Shown piece after piece: positions 25,785 to 37,808 of a stretch of 64,000 nt of DNA. The position numbers were made by a program, and so were the translations under genes. The stretch lies in assembly GCA_011009095.1 (NCBI GenBank), contig VTPC01090677.1, forward strand, positions 134,941-198,940. Direction: 5' to 3'. Numbering within the stretch: the first letter of the stretch is position 1; the number at the start of each line of letters is the position of its first letter. The stretch comes from Ignelater luminosus. Taxonomy: Eukaryota; Arthropoda; Insecta; Coleoptera; Elateridae. The notes under the pieces were generated by a model. That model saw nothing but the letters and a program-made list of their open reading frames with translations. It was not told the DNA's origin and did no database searches.

Positions 25785-26790
25785 CAGGTCAGTTGGACAA
25801 ATAATTAAAATTCTGTCAAAAAAAGAAGTGTTGAGAAATAAAATTGTTTTAAATTTGCAATTATCGCATCGAAAGATTGCAAAAAGGTAAATGTAGCTAA
25901 GTCAACTGTTGCTAATGTTTTAAAACGCTTTGAAGAACATCTGACAGCTGTAAGAAAACCTGGCAGTGGAAAGACTTGAAGACCAGTAAGTGTAAATAAA
26001 GATAAAAAAAATATAGAGATATTCAGAAGGAATTCAAACTTGTCAGAACGTAGTATTGCTAAAAAAATTAACATGTCAGCAGCCTCGTCAAAAAGTTAAA
26101 ACTAGAACTGGGTTAAAGATTTTCAAGGTACAAAAAGCTCCAAATCGTAAAGATAAACAAAATGAAACCGCCAAGACTAGAGCTTACAAACTTTATGAAC
26201 AAGTTTTAATGAAACACAGATGCATTGGGATTGCGACAAAACATATATTGTTGCCGACTTTCAACAGTTACCTGACCAGGAATTTTAAACAGAAGTAGAC
26301 AGAACAAGTATTTCAGATATGTTTAAGAAGAGAAAATTGTCAAAATCTCCAAAAAAATGTTTTAGTCTGACAAGCCATCTGTTCTTGAGGCCGAAGAAGT
26401 AGAAGTTTCATTGCAACGGAGACAATAAACCCTGAAATCTATGTAAAGGAGTGTCTTACGAAACGCCTTTTGTCATTTTTAGGAAGCGATACCGTGTCTG
26501 TCGCATTCTGGCCAGATCTAGCTTCTTGCCATTGTGGAATATCTGCCATGGAATGGTATGAAAATCATAATATGGTAATTGCTTCGAGCTTCGCCCAGTT
26601 TGGGCTCTGGTAGAACGTCAGTTAAAATGAAGTAAAAATGAAGCTAAAGACGTGGATGAATTCAAAAGAAAGTAGCGGTTGGCAGCAAATTCAGTAACTG
26701 AAGATACTGATAAAACATTAATGATGAGTGTTAAGAAGAAGGTTCGAGAATTTAGTCGTTTTAAAAAATTAAAACGACACTTAAATTATA
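25785..26790 (+). mobile_element. Decayed Tc1/mariner-type transposon (ITmD37E-like)
   Basis: Relic of an IS630/Tc1/mariner-group transposase gene, recognised from family wording in order. A helix-turn-helix part lies near 25830-25975 (KVNVAKSTVANVLKRFEEHL, then RKPGSGKT). The linker reads KVKTRTGLKIFKVQKAPNRK (about 26091-26150). The start of the catalytic core reads IVADFQQLP (about 26250-26275), and its last third reads YVKECLTKRLLSFLGS and FWPDLASCH (about 26440-26535). A tail follows with EAKDVDEFKRK and SVTEDTDKTLMMSVKKKVRE (about 26640-26755). Several frameshifts and stops break it; the middle of the catalytic core is missing or scrambled, and the block with the last catalytic residue has shrunk. 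The left end may be CAGGTCAGTTGGACAAATAA just after a TA at 25783-25784; no right end was found. It is not active. Confidence 0.75.
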
Positions 26791-26799
26791 ATTCATATG

Positions 26800-29700
26800 T
26801 TTTATTGAGTTTGGATTTGACTTATTTTTTATTCTTTATATGATCATTTGAAAGTGGCTAGATTTTATCATGTACAGTCTCTATTCTATTTAAGATGGAT
26901 AATGGACAATGGAGAGTAAAGAGAGAATACTGGAGTCTTTCCAGATTCTACAAGAAAATATGACCCCAAACACATAAACATTCAATAAAGATTCTCTCTA
27001 TAGTGTAACAGAATTTGATATATTAGTCACAGAAATACTTCGAAATCAAGAGTCAAAGCCTACTTTAGTAAAATTGAATAAAATAGATATCATATAAATT
27101 AAAAATAGTTTCCAATTGAAAGTTATCAAAATGAAACGCATATTCATAGCGTGTGCGCCGCCACCCTTCTCTATTCACAAATTTCTACAAACTGAATACA
27201 CAATCACATCAATGTCTCTGTGTTTCCCATAGAATGACAAAGCGTTGACGACTCTGAATAAATTTTCCGCTCATTGATCACTAAATAGCCGGGCAGTGCG
27301 AAAATGTTCATTTTGATCCATTGCCCTGTGCGGTGTGATCTGATATCCCACCCTTGATGTGACTAACTATGGATGCGTTTATTCCGATATTTCCAGTGCA
27401 ATGAGCTTGAATGGTGGCAACCCTGTACTAATTGTTATTCTCTCAGACAAGAAATACAAAAAGTATACGGATTTCAATATTTTTGCTAGTAACGACCCTA
27501 CAAAAAATGAAACAAAATTGATCATTTTTTTCTCATTTTCAAGAACCATATGTGTAACGTAAAACACCAACCGATATTTTAGTACTTACTTTAATTTTAA
27601 AATAAAAACAAATGTAATGTAGCTCGTTTAGTTATCGAACAGCAAGAGCAGCATGCACTCATAATCAGTTTGAAATTGGCGTTCAACAAAGAGGACATGT
27701 AATATTCTTTGACACATTGTATTCAATGCACTTCGTTTAAATTATATACATTTTAGGCGGCAGCCAGTAGGTGTACTATGCATTTAAACCCTTAAAAGTG
27801 ATATAAATTCTCCGTGCTTTAAAAGGCGCCTGTATGCACTGAGAATAATTTTAACTTGTGCTTAAATTATAGGACTTTTGCCGACCCTTGGCGCTTCGTG
27901 ATCACGATTCAAAAAGTCGTGCGATGACAATTGTGCCAGGATATTTAGCTTTTTGACGTTTAAGTTTTTCGTGGAAGAAATTTTGTGTACCGAACGCATT
28001 ATGTTTGGATAACCTTTAGGAAAGAATGTTCTCAAATCAATGGTAAAATTAATTTAAAAAAGTAAAATAAATAAAAAGAGTTTACTTAAACATGAAAAGT
28101 GCAAGTCAGTTGTTTAAACCTTCGTAGATTTTTCGAAAAATAAATTTTTTCAGTTTTAGAAGGACTTGGTTTTTGAAGAAACTTTAGTTTTATAATATGA
28201 TTTTATATGATGATGATCAAATACCAACCGTAAACAACAAAAGTTCTCAGGTTTTTTCTCTATTGAGTGATGACAGTTTAGGTCACCTAAGGTATTATCT
28301 TTATTTAAGTCACTTTCAACACTATAAATTAAAGTACCTACTAAAATTAGGAAACAGAAGATAATATTACAATTTGACAAAAAAATCAGTTTCAATTTTC
28401 AAAACACATCTCAAGGAATTATTTTGATGAACAGACATTTTGCATTCCTATGCAGACATGCCAATACCTAAATGTGTTGAAAAGGGCTTCAAGTAGAAAA
28501 TCCAAAAGCAGCTACTGTATACTGAGATATTTTGACATTTCTTCATAACGATTGTCGACCAGTTTATTTGCCAACAGTAGCATTAAGATTATAATTTGTT
28601 TTTTAGATTTGTAACAAAAAAATCTACCGCAGACTCCGTCATCTGAAGATGGGTTAAGGCAGGGATGAGATGAAAAAACTTTTTTTGAAAGAAGTCCAAA
28701 CGAGAAAAAGAAAAATTCTAGACCAATAGACAAAAATCTGTTACATCCTAGTCCGTATAAACCTTTTTCGTAAGACATAGGTGGCCTGTAGGTCACTCTC
28801 TGCCCATTCTTCGGTTAAAGAATGAATGTTTCATTTTCTCAAACTCGCTTTGTTATGACACAATTTGAACAGTATCATGTAGCTAAATAATCAAAACAGA
28901 GTTTCCCTATTTTTTCTATGCAAAAACTATGTTTGGAAAGCTTAGTAAAAAAATCTGTTCAAAAGTTAGAAACCAAAAGTGCATAAAAGGTTGTAACAAC
29001 TCGTGTACCCTCAAAGTTGCTATAAACCATCAGTCCAAAAAAATGCATATTATCTATAAGTGACTACAATTTACCAACAGAATGTTCTGTATTGCCCTTG
29101 ATAAGAAATAAAACAACGAAAAGTGTTTGACTCTTAAGGTTATTAAATCATCACTTCAACATAAAGCATGGATCAAGATTTAGTTTGTGTTTCTAAACTA
29201 ATCTTAGAGCCCACAGATGTATTTCCTAGGAGGACAATCATTTTCGTCCTCCCGCCATTCCTTCATCTTAGCTAGTTAGCTCTAGGTGTTGGATTTTAGA
29301 AACTGCCTTCGACCATTAACTGCATGGTAAGGCAAAAAGCCCAAAGATACTTAAATAAGCTTAATCTAAAAATTAATTAAGAGTAAGACATTTTCTAACA
29401 TTATTTCTTGCTAGTTATGACATACATAGATATTTAATGGATATGTAATTTTGAGTCTAGAACAAGAGTGAGTGAGCTTGGTCTCAATTTACTTTTAAAA
29501 CGAGAAAACATATTTGCATATTTTACAGTTCCAACGACAAAACTAAATTGTTTGGTCGAATTTCTTCTTGAAAGATAGCTGTTGCTAATAAATTTGCCTC
29601 TGTGTGATCTAATTTAGCCTCAGAGACCAAGGGTGTTACTCATGGTATACCATAAGTATATGTTTGGTTTAGACATCATTTTTTCTTTTGCTTATACTAT

Positions 29701-30014
29701 GTATTTTACTCACATCTAGTTATAATTTGTAAGTTTGTAAGAAAACGAACAAATAGTAGATGCAACTTGCTCCAGATTTTCGACTGGTGACTAAAACTGT
29801 TTCGACTTGTAACACCAACTAAAGTAATCTTTTGTTATACAACTCTCAGAGTATAAAAGGTAGTAAGTATGTCCTTGTAAAGTCTAGTTTCAAAATCCAC
29901 ATCAAAACCGAGTAAGACAACCAACTTTTGGAAGCTTACACAGTATTGCAATGTGAATTGCTCAAAAACTATACATTTTTAGTTTTTACTAAACTTAAAG
30001 TAAATCTGTGACAG
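26800..30014. other. Anonymous AT-rich DNA
   Basis: No supported gene. The short GC-richer piece at 27260-27360 and the frames at 28156-28796 (minus) carry no recognised motif. Confidence 0.5.
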
Positions 30015-30022
30015 GCCACAAA
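30015..30022 (+). repeat. hAT target-site duplication, left
   Basis: GCCACAAA, repeated exactly at 32139-32146. The 8-bp length is the hallmark of hAT insertion. Confidence 0.9.
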
Positions 30023-32138
30023 CAGGGTCGTAGCTATGGGTAGGCAGAGTAGGCATCCGCCTAGGGGTACAAGAGGCAAGGGGCGCCATAAGATCGCTAA
30101 GGAGAAATGTAATTTCTTCATACTAAAAGAAACGCAACTAAATAAGGGGCAATGATAAAGATAATTCGTTAGTTCAAAACTATCTGTTCTCTACAATTTT
30201 GTACATTTTTCAACAATATACGAATTCTCGAATTTTAAATAAAGAAATAAAAAAGGGTGTAAGGGGTAAGTTGGAAACAACATAAAGACTTTCTTGAACT
30301 TTTGATAACAAAAGAACCTGTACGTGGAGATCACTTAGAGTGCTATCCTATAATAAAAAATAAAAAATCTTTCTCCAGAATTTTACCAAATGGAGATAGT
30401 GTTCACAGGAATTGGATTTTTACTGTGTAAAACGCGACGCAGTTTATTGATTTAGCTGTTTGTTGTTTGGACTAGGCGGTACCGAATTCTCTATGCCGAA
30501 AACAGGATTTAGCGACCGGTGCCAGAATAAAATCGCACGAAAATTCGGCTTCCCATAAAAAATGCGCTATCGACTTACAAAATTTTCAAGTAAATATCGA
30601 TCAAAATCATTTTGTTACTGAAGAAATCCAAAAAAATGATCATTTCCGAAACGAAGAAGAAATATTTTAAAATGTATTTTGGATGCAATTTTGTTTTGCA
30701 TAGGAAACAATGAGGCATTGCGAGGATCCGTTGAAAAAATTGGACACAAAAATTCCGGAAAACTTTTAAAACCAGTAGAGCTGCTACGTCATTATGACCA
30801 TATCATTAAACATCACATGGACTCGGAAAACAAATCAGCAGAATACTTCTTACCACAAATTCAAAACGAACTTATTGCAATAGTTGGAATTGCTGTCAAA
30901 AACCGAATTGTGTCAAAAATAAAAGGTGCCAAGTATTTCACTGTCATTTTGGATACAACTCCTGACGTATCTTATACAGAATAATTTTCATTTATCATTA
31001 GGTATGTAGAAAAGAATAATGATGCGTGTACGAGTGAAGAGCGAAGAGCGATAAAAAACTGATTATGCTACGGCTAATATTCTCGAAAAAGAGTTAGCAG
31101 TTTTGGGTCTTGATAGTCAAGATATGAAGGGCCAGGCCTACCCTAATGGCATTACATAGTACCTTAGTTAACTCTGACATAATTACCTTTTCTGGAACAG
31201 TTCAAAACCTTCTTAATATTTTTGTGCTCTCTGCAATCAGATGGGATAACTTTAAATGTACGTTAGAATTAACATTAAAAAAATTTAGCGACATGAGGTG
31301 GTATTCGAGAACATTAGTCCTAAGAGCAGCGATCACTCAATACAAAGACCTTCTAGCATTTCTGCAAGAAATGACCAATCCAGCCATTTATTCTGAGGAC
31401 ACTGTTATTGCGGCGAGAAATTTTCAAAGAAAACCTCAGGTATTTCGAATTTGTGATTGTTTTGGTTATTTGGCATTCTGTTTTGAAAAACATTAATAAA
31501 GTAAATCTTTTGCTACAAAAGAAGAATGTGACAGTTGATATAATGTGCAAATATATCAAAGGATTACTGGAAGAAATCAAGAATTACAGAAACGATTGTT
31601 TTGCTAAAACTGAGAGAGCTGCTAAGGATATACGCCAGAATTGTGATATTCCCATAGAATTCAAAGAAATAAGCAAAAGGAAAATCAAAAGAATGTGATC
31701 GTTATGAAAACTTAAATGAACTCTGAGCTGATCTTGTGTTTTTAAATGGTGTGTCATTTTTGAAGATGATCTTCAGCGATAGAGAAAACTATACTAAAGA
31801 TTTGTGCATAAAATATCCGAGGGATCCCGTAGAGTTTCTGCAAGAAGCTGAAAGTTTCAGATTCCAGGCCCAGGAGTTTAGTATTGTGTTTTGTTTTTCC
31901 TGCTTTTGTATTGTTCGCATTCTAGATTTATTTTCAGTTTTTTATTAGTTTGATATGTAACTATTTAATTAATTAATAGTAAGAGTTAATTGTAAAACGT
32001 GCGATTAGGAAATGACGAATTTATTTTTAAATAAAACGTCATACAGTAAAATAGTCTTTTTTACTTAGTGCACTGGGGTGAAGGGGGAGCAAAAATGACG
32101 ATTTGCCTATAGTAAAATTTTGTTTAGCTACGGCCCTG
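30023..32138 (+). mobile_element. hAT transposon (ZMYM1/DUF4371-like), internally deleted
   Basis: A 2,116-bp element with terminal inverted repeats CAGGGTCGTAGCTA (30023-30036) and, at the other end, the reverse complement of CAGGGCCGTAGCTA (32125-32138), 13 of 14 bases identical. The perfect 8-bp duplication GCCACAAA flanks it. The interior codes for pieces of a DUF4371-type hAT transposase. The intact ends beside a broken gene suggest moderate age. It is a fossil that could once have moved only with another copy's enzyme. Confidence 0.9.
30679..31948 (+). pseudogene. hAT transposase pseudogene (DUF4371/ZMYM1-like)
   Basis: A frame at 30679-30984 holds the DUF4371 region (RGSVEKIGHKNSG; IQNELIAIVG) and the first catalytic block, KYFTVILDTTPDVSYTEQ. 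Pieces at about 31075-31140 (NILEKELAVLGLDSQDMKGQ) lead to the second catalytic block, but the stretch just after it is deleted. The frame resumes at 31146 with ALHSTLVNSDIITFSGTVQN and the conserved RW motif LKKFSDMRWYSR. A piece at about 31736 is the last homologous part; the C-terminal hAT dimerisation domain is absent and AT-rich filler runs to the inverted repeat. Part of the N-terminal region is traceable at 30496-30660 in broken frames. At least three frame breaks are visible. No host function is implied. Confidence 0.8.
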
Positions 32139-32146
32139 GCCACAAA
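32139..32146 (+). repeat. hAT target-site duplication, right
   Basis: GCCACAAA, identical to 30015-30022. Confidence 0.9.
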
Positions 32147-33515
32147 AATTGCAATAGTATAGTGGCAAAGCAAGACGTTTGGAAGAACGCACAGGGACAG
32201 TTAATCAAAAGGGAGGTATTTGACTTATGCATGTGATGGCAGTCCTACGCAAAATTCTATATTTCTTCTAGACTAAAGAATTTAAAATTTTCAATAATGT
32301 ATACAGCGATTATCATGGCTTATTTGCTATGATACTTTCAATGTGGGTATTCCGCTGCTTTAAACTAAATTATCTTGTTAGACATTGACACTGACATTGA
32401 CAGCCGCCTGAAGTAAGATATTCTAAAATTAGTATATTGGTATCTCAAAGTTAGTTACCCTATTTTGATGCGTTATCTCAAAATATCATAGTAAAGTCTA
32501 AAGATTGCGATATTATTTGTATGTGGGATAAGTTTTACAGTAACTTACGAAACTAATTTACATATTGTTTTTGTACAAACGATTGTTTACAGTTTTTATA
32601 CGGCCATATGTCAAGAAAGAACCTTCTAGATGAAGAACATATATATATAAGGATTGATTTTGCTTACACATGCGCCAGTCTTAGTATGTACTAAGTCAGC
32701 AAACAAACTACAGAACTACAATGTTTTGTTGCAGCTAATATCATACAAAGTTATGTACAAAAATGCATTTCTAAAATACAATTGGAGGATATCGGCTTTT
32801 ACCAATTTTACATCGTGGAACTCCATACTTGATAACACAGACTTCAGAATAACAGTGACCAGTTTATGAAGTGTTCAACATTAATACGGCCGCTAACCAT
32901 ATGACTGACTCATTGAAGTTCATCTTTCAGACTTTCAATGTATAAATACAGAGATAAATTTCAAGATGTTAATTCTCACAGTTTCTTAAGTTTCAGACAA
33001 ACACATTTACTATCAAAAATTTCCAGAAAACGGTCATTATTAATGTCAACTCTTTTCTACTTAATCCGAGTTACGGTTAGTGGTGCGTCTATAGACAGTT
33101 ACTTATGATCACCGCCATCCCGAAATCTGATCATTGCCAAGCGTAAACCAAAATAAAATTGAGTAAACAAGTTGGTGGCGTGGTGTACTGATTGTTACAA
33201 TTATAATGATTTTCAGACGATACGAATTTTTCCAGAACATCTAGTAATGGTGGATTTAAAGCTCAATTTGTTCGTTCGTTAAACGTACCTTGTATTGTTG
33301 TTGGTAATTTAAAATGTGAGTTTTCGAACTTCAAAAGTGTAAAGCCATTCCTAGTAAAAGCCACAGCTAAAATTCATGTGTATTATTTGCAAAAAGCGGA
33401 AAAACATATTTTGGGATTAATACAAAAACAAAAAAATTAGAAGACGTATTGATATTCAAATGTCAATTCACCTACTTTTCCAAAATATAATTAGAAATGA
33501 ATATATTCAAGCCTG
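32147..33515. other. Anonymous AT-rich DNA
   Basis: No supported gene or element. The frame at 32654-32869 has no recognised motif. Confidence 0.5.
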
Positions 33516-33519
33516 TTTA

Positions 33520-33640
33520 ATAGTTTCACAGACAAAAAGACCATTAACATTGAAAATGGTTCCACTGCGCTACCTTGAGATACCCCAGAAAAAACTATAA
33601 GGATAGAATAGAACTTTTTACTCTTGCTTATGTTATTCTT
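33520..33640 (-). mobile_element. LINE reverse-transcriptase scrap
   Basis: On the minus strand at about 33530-33592 the frame reads SGVSQGSAVEPFSMLMVFLS. This aligns with the SGVPQGSxLGPLLF motif of non-LTR reverse transcriptases (finger-palm region just before the catalytic YADD). Little else is recognisable on either side, so this is a worn fragment. The clade cannot be set. Confidence 0.5.
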
Positions 33641-33644
33641 CTTA

Positions 33645-35830
33645 GCTTTTGTAACTAGAATTATTCAGCGTAAGAGAAATCTTGTACTTCTACTTTCTTA
33701 GATTGTCTTCTTTACAGACTTTCAACAATTTCATTCACATTTCACATAATATTATACAATGTAAGTATTAACTTGAGCTTACTTTAGCTTTTCTCAACAT
33801 TAAAATTGATACCTTGAGAACTATTCTAAGATTGTTGTACCGTATTTAATCTCAAATAGCTACTTGCTAAAAACATGAATTAAAACTGAAACTGTTTAAC
33901 CTGGAAAGCTATTTGTTTTTATTTTTTTCCTCATTTATTGCACTGTATTACTACTTATGCCTTTTCCCAAGCATGAATGAATGAAAAATGTTCGCAAAAT
34001 TACCTTTAAATAAAGGTAATCAAGAATAAGCTTAAGAAGCTCTGAAGTTAAAAAAAAGGGAAACATAATAATATCCAGTAGAAAATATAAATGTTAAACG
34101 CAATTCCAGAGTTAAAAACAGATTAATTTGTCCCGGTTACCAGGTAGTTCATTACATTAATTTCAGTAACAAAGTCTGTAATGTCTACTGTACTGTGCGT
34201 TTATTGGGGCCACATCCCGCCTTAATAAGTACCGTCCGGATCGCTTCCTTGTTGCAGCAAATGAATGCATAACAATTACTAAGTTTCTATATCATGCGAC
34301 AAATGACTGGGTGTGGGTAAATTCCGCTACCATAGAGCAAATGGAAATTAGTAGAAAATTGGATGTAATGAGATAAGTAAGTTATTTATAGCGAAAGGAA
34401 TCTTTTTATTTGTTTTTTTCATTATTATAAGGTTGTTAAAGGAAAACGATTAGAATAATACAGGAAGTATTTAAGACGGATTGTTTTCGGTTCGCCATAA
34501 GTATTTAAGAAATTTTAGTCAGGTTCACAGAAAATTCTAAGCAAAAAATATATAATTATCTTTATTATTTTCATGTAATTCTAGTTCTTCCCACACTGTA
34601 AATTTTCGGGTTTTTGTCGGTTATGTTTTCCAATTACGTTAGTGGTAATTTGTTGCATAATTTAGCGAGTATTTAGACAAAGGGGGTAATTTACCTTAAC
34701 CGTATGACAAATAAGCGTATCCCATATTCAAAGCATATTATATAATTAGTTGGTTTACATTTTCCGGAGGTTCGTCCTCTGGTTGCATGGTCATGTCCCA
34801 ACGTTGTACTTATGTGAACACGGCACATGGATCTGCTACTTGCCTGTCGTAATTATTGATATTATTTCTTTACTCCTATTATTTATCGTCCATTGTAAAG
34901 GAAAAAATAAGTACGAAATTATATAGAATTTTTGTAAAAACATATGTGCTGACTTTACGAATGGATGTTATTGTTATACGTTGAGCCTCTCTATATAGGT
35001 ACAGTCACACGTACGTAGTATGTGTATCGGTACTTCAACCTGCTGTTCTCTTACACACACTGTGTGTCATGCGATACGATTAAATTTTTAACTTTCATGA
35101 ATTTTGTCTTTTTTTCTTAATGACTTCAATTTAAAACATTTAGATATACCGCTAATTTACTTTGTAATATTTAATAGCACTTCCCGGAAATATTTTTCAT
35201 TAATTTTAGCTAAACTGGTAAATACACCACGTTTTCATTGATGAATTCATTCTTAAAGAATGCTTTTTAAGGTCAAATAAATTATTAATATTATTCCCGT
35301 GCAAATTGATTTATGGTTTTATAATTACCTTGTGTCACAAATATTAAAGATTAGTCTAGAATCGATTAAGAATAACTGTTTTAGCGAGTAGTTAATCGTT
35401 AGTTTCAAGACCTTTTAATTAGTGATTACCACTTGTAACTAACACTCCAGTAATTACATAAAGTACAATAATTATATGTTAATTACTGCTACTTATTAAT
35501 TTTATACGACAAAAATCATAGAGGAAAAAATAATCGGGTGAATAAATCTCTAGTACGTAATAATGTCTGTAAGAAGCTACTGCTTGCAATTAAAACACTG
35601 TAATTTCGAAATTAGCCTTTAATTACAACTTGAAGAGCTCGGCTTTTATAATAAGAAATTTATAATAATTAAGTTTACAAATAGATCAAATAAATCGGTT
35701 TGTAATAGTTCAATATAACGCTATGAGTTCATGGGTATAAATATAAGAACTCTTCATTTTTGGAACATAAAAAGGAAATGCAAACTCTCCATTCTGCATT
35801 TTCTAGATCTTCCACCGTTTCTAAATTTTT
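33645..35830. other. Non-coding AT-rich DNA with dense AATTA sites
   Basis: No gene or transposon feature was recognised. From about 35270 to 35720 the core AATTA/TAATT recurs roughly every 20-50 bases. Homeodomain proteins bind TAATTA-type cores, so the cluster could be regulatory, but AT-rich DNA produces such words often. Confidence 0.3.
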
Positions 35831-35833
35831 AAA

Positions 35834-36269
35834 TCATCTCAATCTAGTGTACGAACCAATTATTCCTAACGGACACATTCCAAACCAAACGGTAACTTGA
35901 CGTGAATTCAGTGGCTTTTCATAGATAATTTTAGGATTTCCCCCTAGCCAGAATCGATGGTTTTGTTTATTTATGGTTTCATCGCACACAATATGTGATT
36001 CACCACTGATAATTAAATGATTCATAAGGTTTTGTTTTTGGTCTAAAAACCACTGACAAAAAAAGTGAACTCTTGGTTGGTGATTGTTGCCATGCAGCTT
36101 TGGAGCTTGTTCTTTTACAAGAAAAAGTTTCAAGTCTTTCCTTAAAATTTGGCACGTTGCTGAGCAAGCATTCAAGACGCCGAACAAATTAATTACTGTT
36201 GTCAAGAATAATGTTGCATTTTAGATTTTATGTCTCGCAAATTGTTTTATGTCCTTTGGAAACATCCTG
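35834..36269 (-). mobile_element. Mariner/Tc1-type transposase relic
   Basis: The minus-strand frame 36205-35834 gives part of a DDE transposase common in arthropods. It holds ILRKDLKLF, an EWI-like block (CQWFLDQKQ), the first catalytic block here written LIISGESHIVCDETINKQNH, then RFWLGGNPKIIYEKPLNSRQ, VTVWFG and GIIGSY. The usual block is FSDEAHF, so the first catalytic aspartate is replaced by glycine and this copy is dead. Most of the N-terminal DNA-binding region and the second half of the catalytic domain are missing. The element's outer end appears to be CAGGATGTTTCC read leftward from 36269, with TA outside (36270-36271), which fits a Tc1/mariner end. No opposite end was found. Confidence 0.7.
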
Positions 36270-36299
36270 TATAACCTCTAACTGCGATCTGGCTACTTT

Positions 36300-37030
36300 C
36301 CTTCCACATGAAAATCGGCTACTGTACTCATGATTCTTAAACCACATACAACCATTATCAACGTCTTAGGCAAGATATTAAAAAACATATTAGCCGATAG
36401 ACTGAAAAAATTCTTAGAAAACGTCAACTTCGTTCCGTCCCATGAGCAGACCCACCACTTCACATCAAACTTGCTGTTGGTACGTACGGTTTCTTAAGTT
36501 CCTAAAATACCAAGACTCCGTTGGCTTCGTCAGAATCATTAACAGTTTCTTACCCCACTGCTAACATGGAGTACAAATTGGCGACAAACTCTTCTCATAT
36601 TTCGCTCCTGCTCTCTACTATTACTCAAACGTCCGCTTCCCTTCACTATCTCGAAGATTTCCTCAGCTAGAGAGCTGTGTTAAACCCAATTCCAATAAAA
36701 TCCAGGCTATATCCTATTTCGGCATCCTGACAGAATCACAAGCAAATTTCGAAAACGAGATGTGCATCTGGATCTGGAAATACTTTCACCCACACTCACC
36801 ATTGGGGTGCGAAGCTGAACATGAGTTTCGACGCTGTTCAGTGCCGCACCTCCATCCTATTTGTAATCCGTTGGGCCATTCAAGTCTAGCATCTGCGGTC
36901 GCTTATTCATATACAAAACTTATATTTTATACCAAATGCAGTGTGTTTGACAAAAACAGATGCTTTGGTTGGATTATTTTCACCTTAGGATGCTCCGGAT
37001 AAATGTCCATTTAGAATATCTCCGGTAAGT
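36300..37030 (+). mobile_element. Jockey-type LINE fragment (reverse transcriptase)
   Basis: On the + strand from about 36333 the frame reads ILKPHTTIINVLGKILKNIL and ADRLKKFLENVNFVPSHEQT. This matches the PISLLPxLGKxxEKIL...N.LIPxHQFGFR block of Jockey-clade reverse transcriptases. Downstream (about 36650-36790) scraps such as DFLSWRAVLNPI and RHPDRITSKFRKR match the later region around the 'INPxKTQAILF' motif. Many breaks are present and the catalytic YADD block is not clear. It lies just outside the mariner relic and just before the 21-bp minisatellite region. Confidence 0.55.
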
Positions 37031-37186
37031 GTCGATATGACCATCGGGCCATCAGTTTCGTCCGCAAAGTTCCATTCCATTCAGCTAAGAAGCGTCAAAT
37101 GCAACTTTACACCTAGTAAAAGCCATTCACCTCATTTACGAATTGGGTGACACCCGTAAAAACACTAATTCACCACCAAAGCGCTC

Positions 37187-37437
37187 AAGCCAACGCTTGA
37201 CCTAACTTGACCAAAACTGCTCAGACCTTCTGATGTTGAAAAAGACATCGTTGATAAATTTCTGATGTTTCTCCAGTGGAAGAATGTTTTCTACAAATAG
37301 CATTTGCTGTAGATACAAGTAGGTGTATGTATTTAGCATAATTTATGCGTCCCACAGAATGAAGAGATAGTAGCATGACCTGGACATAAATGTAGAATCT
37401 CTACTAGTTTGAAATATCGAATTCATAATTTAGCATA
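37187..37437 (+). repeat. Tandem unit, copy A (uninterrupted)
   Basis: A stretch of about 250 bases whose sequence recurs after the minisatellite as copy B. Shared blocks include CTTGACCAAAACTGCTCAG, ATAGCATTTGCTGTAGATAC, ATTTATGCGTCCCACAGAAT and AGAGATAGTAGCATGAC. Together with the minisatellite it makes a repeat unit of about 475 bp. Copy A lacks the transposon found in copy B and so shows the pre-insertion state. Confidence 0.85.
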
Positions 37438-37676
37438 AGGCAAGCAGCCAGCGAGCCAGCTGCGCTCAGGCGAACGCCAGCAGCGTTCAAGCCAACGCCT
37501 GCACCGATGAAGCCAAAGCCTAGAGCGGTCAAGTCAACGCTTGTAAAACTCAAGCCAACGCTTGTAGCAATAAAGCTAAAGCCTGCAGCGATCAAGTCAT
37601 GCAGCCAGCGAGCCAGCAGTGCTCAAGCCAAGACCTGTAGCGGTAAAGCCACGCCTGTAGCAGTCAAGTCAACGCC
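37438..37676 (+). repeat. 21-bp minisatellite
   Basis: Degenerate 21-base units of the form AACGCCTGTAGCG-RTCAAGCC follow one another, and a GCAGCCAGCGAGCCAGC block heads two sub-arrays (37443 and 37600). The unit length is a multiple of three, so one frame stays open (37507-37689) with a 7-residue pattern such as LKPTLVA IKLKPAA. The array is GC-rich against its surroundings. It may be a coding repeat of a lost gene or a plain minisatellite. Confidence 0.8.
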
Positions 37677-37808
37677 TGACCTGACTTGACCAAAACTGCT
37701 CAGTCTTTCTGATGTCGTGAAAGACATCGTTGATGAATTTCTGATGCTTTTCCAATGGAAGAATTTTTTCGAGGAATAGCATTTGCTGTAGATACAGGTA
37801 GAGGCATA
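37662..37808 (+). repeat. Tandem unit, copy B, left part
   Basis: Repeat of copy A from CTTGACCAAAACTGCTCAG to ATAGCATTTGCTGTAGATAC. It is cut by the Tigger insertion at a TA (37807-37808). Confidence 0.85.
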
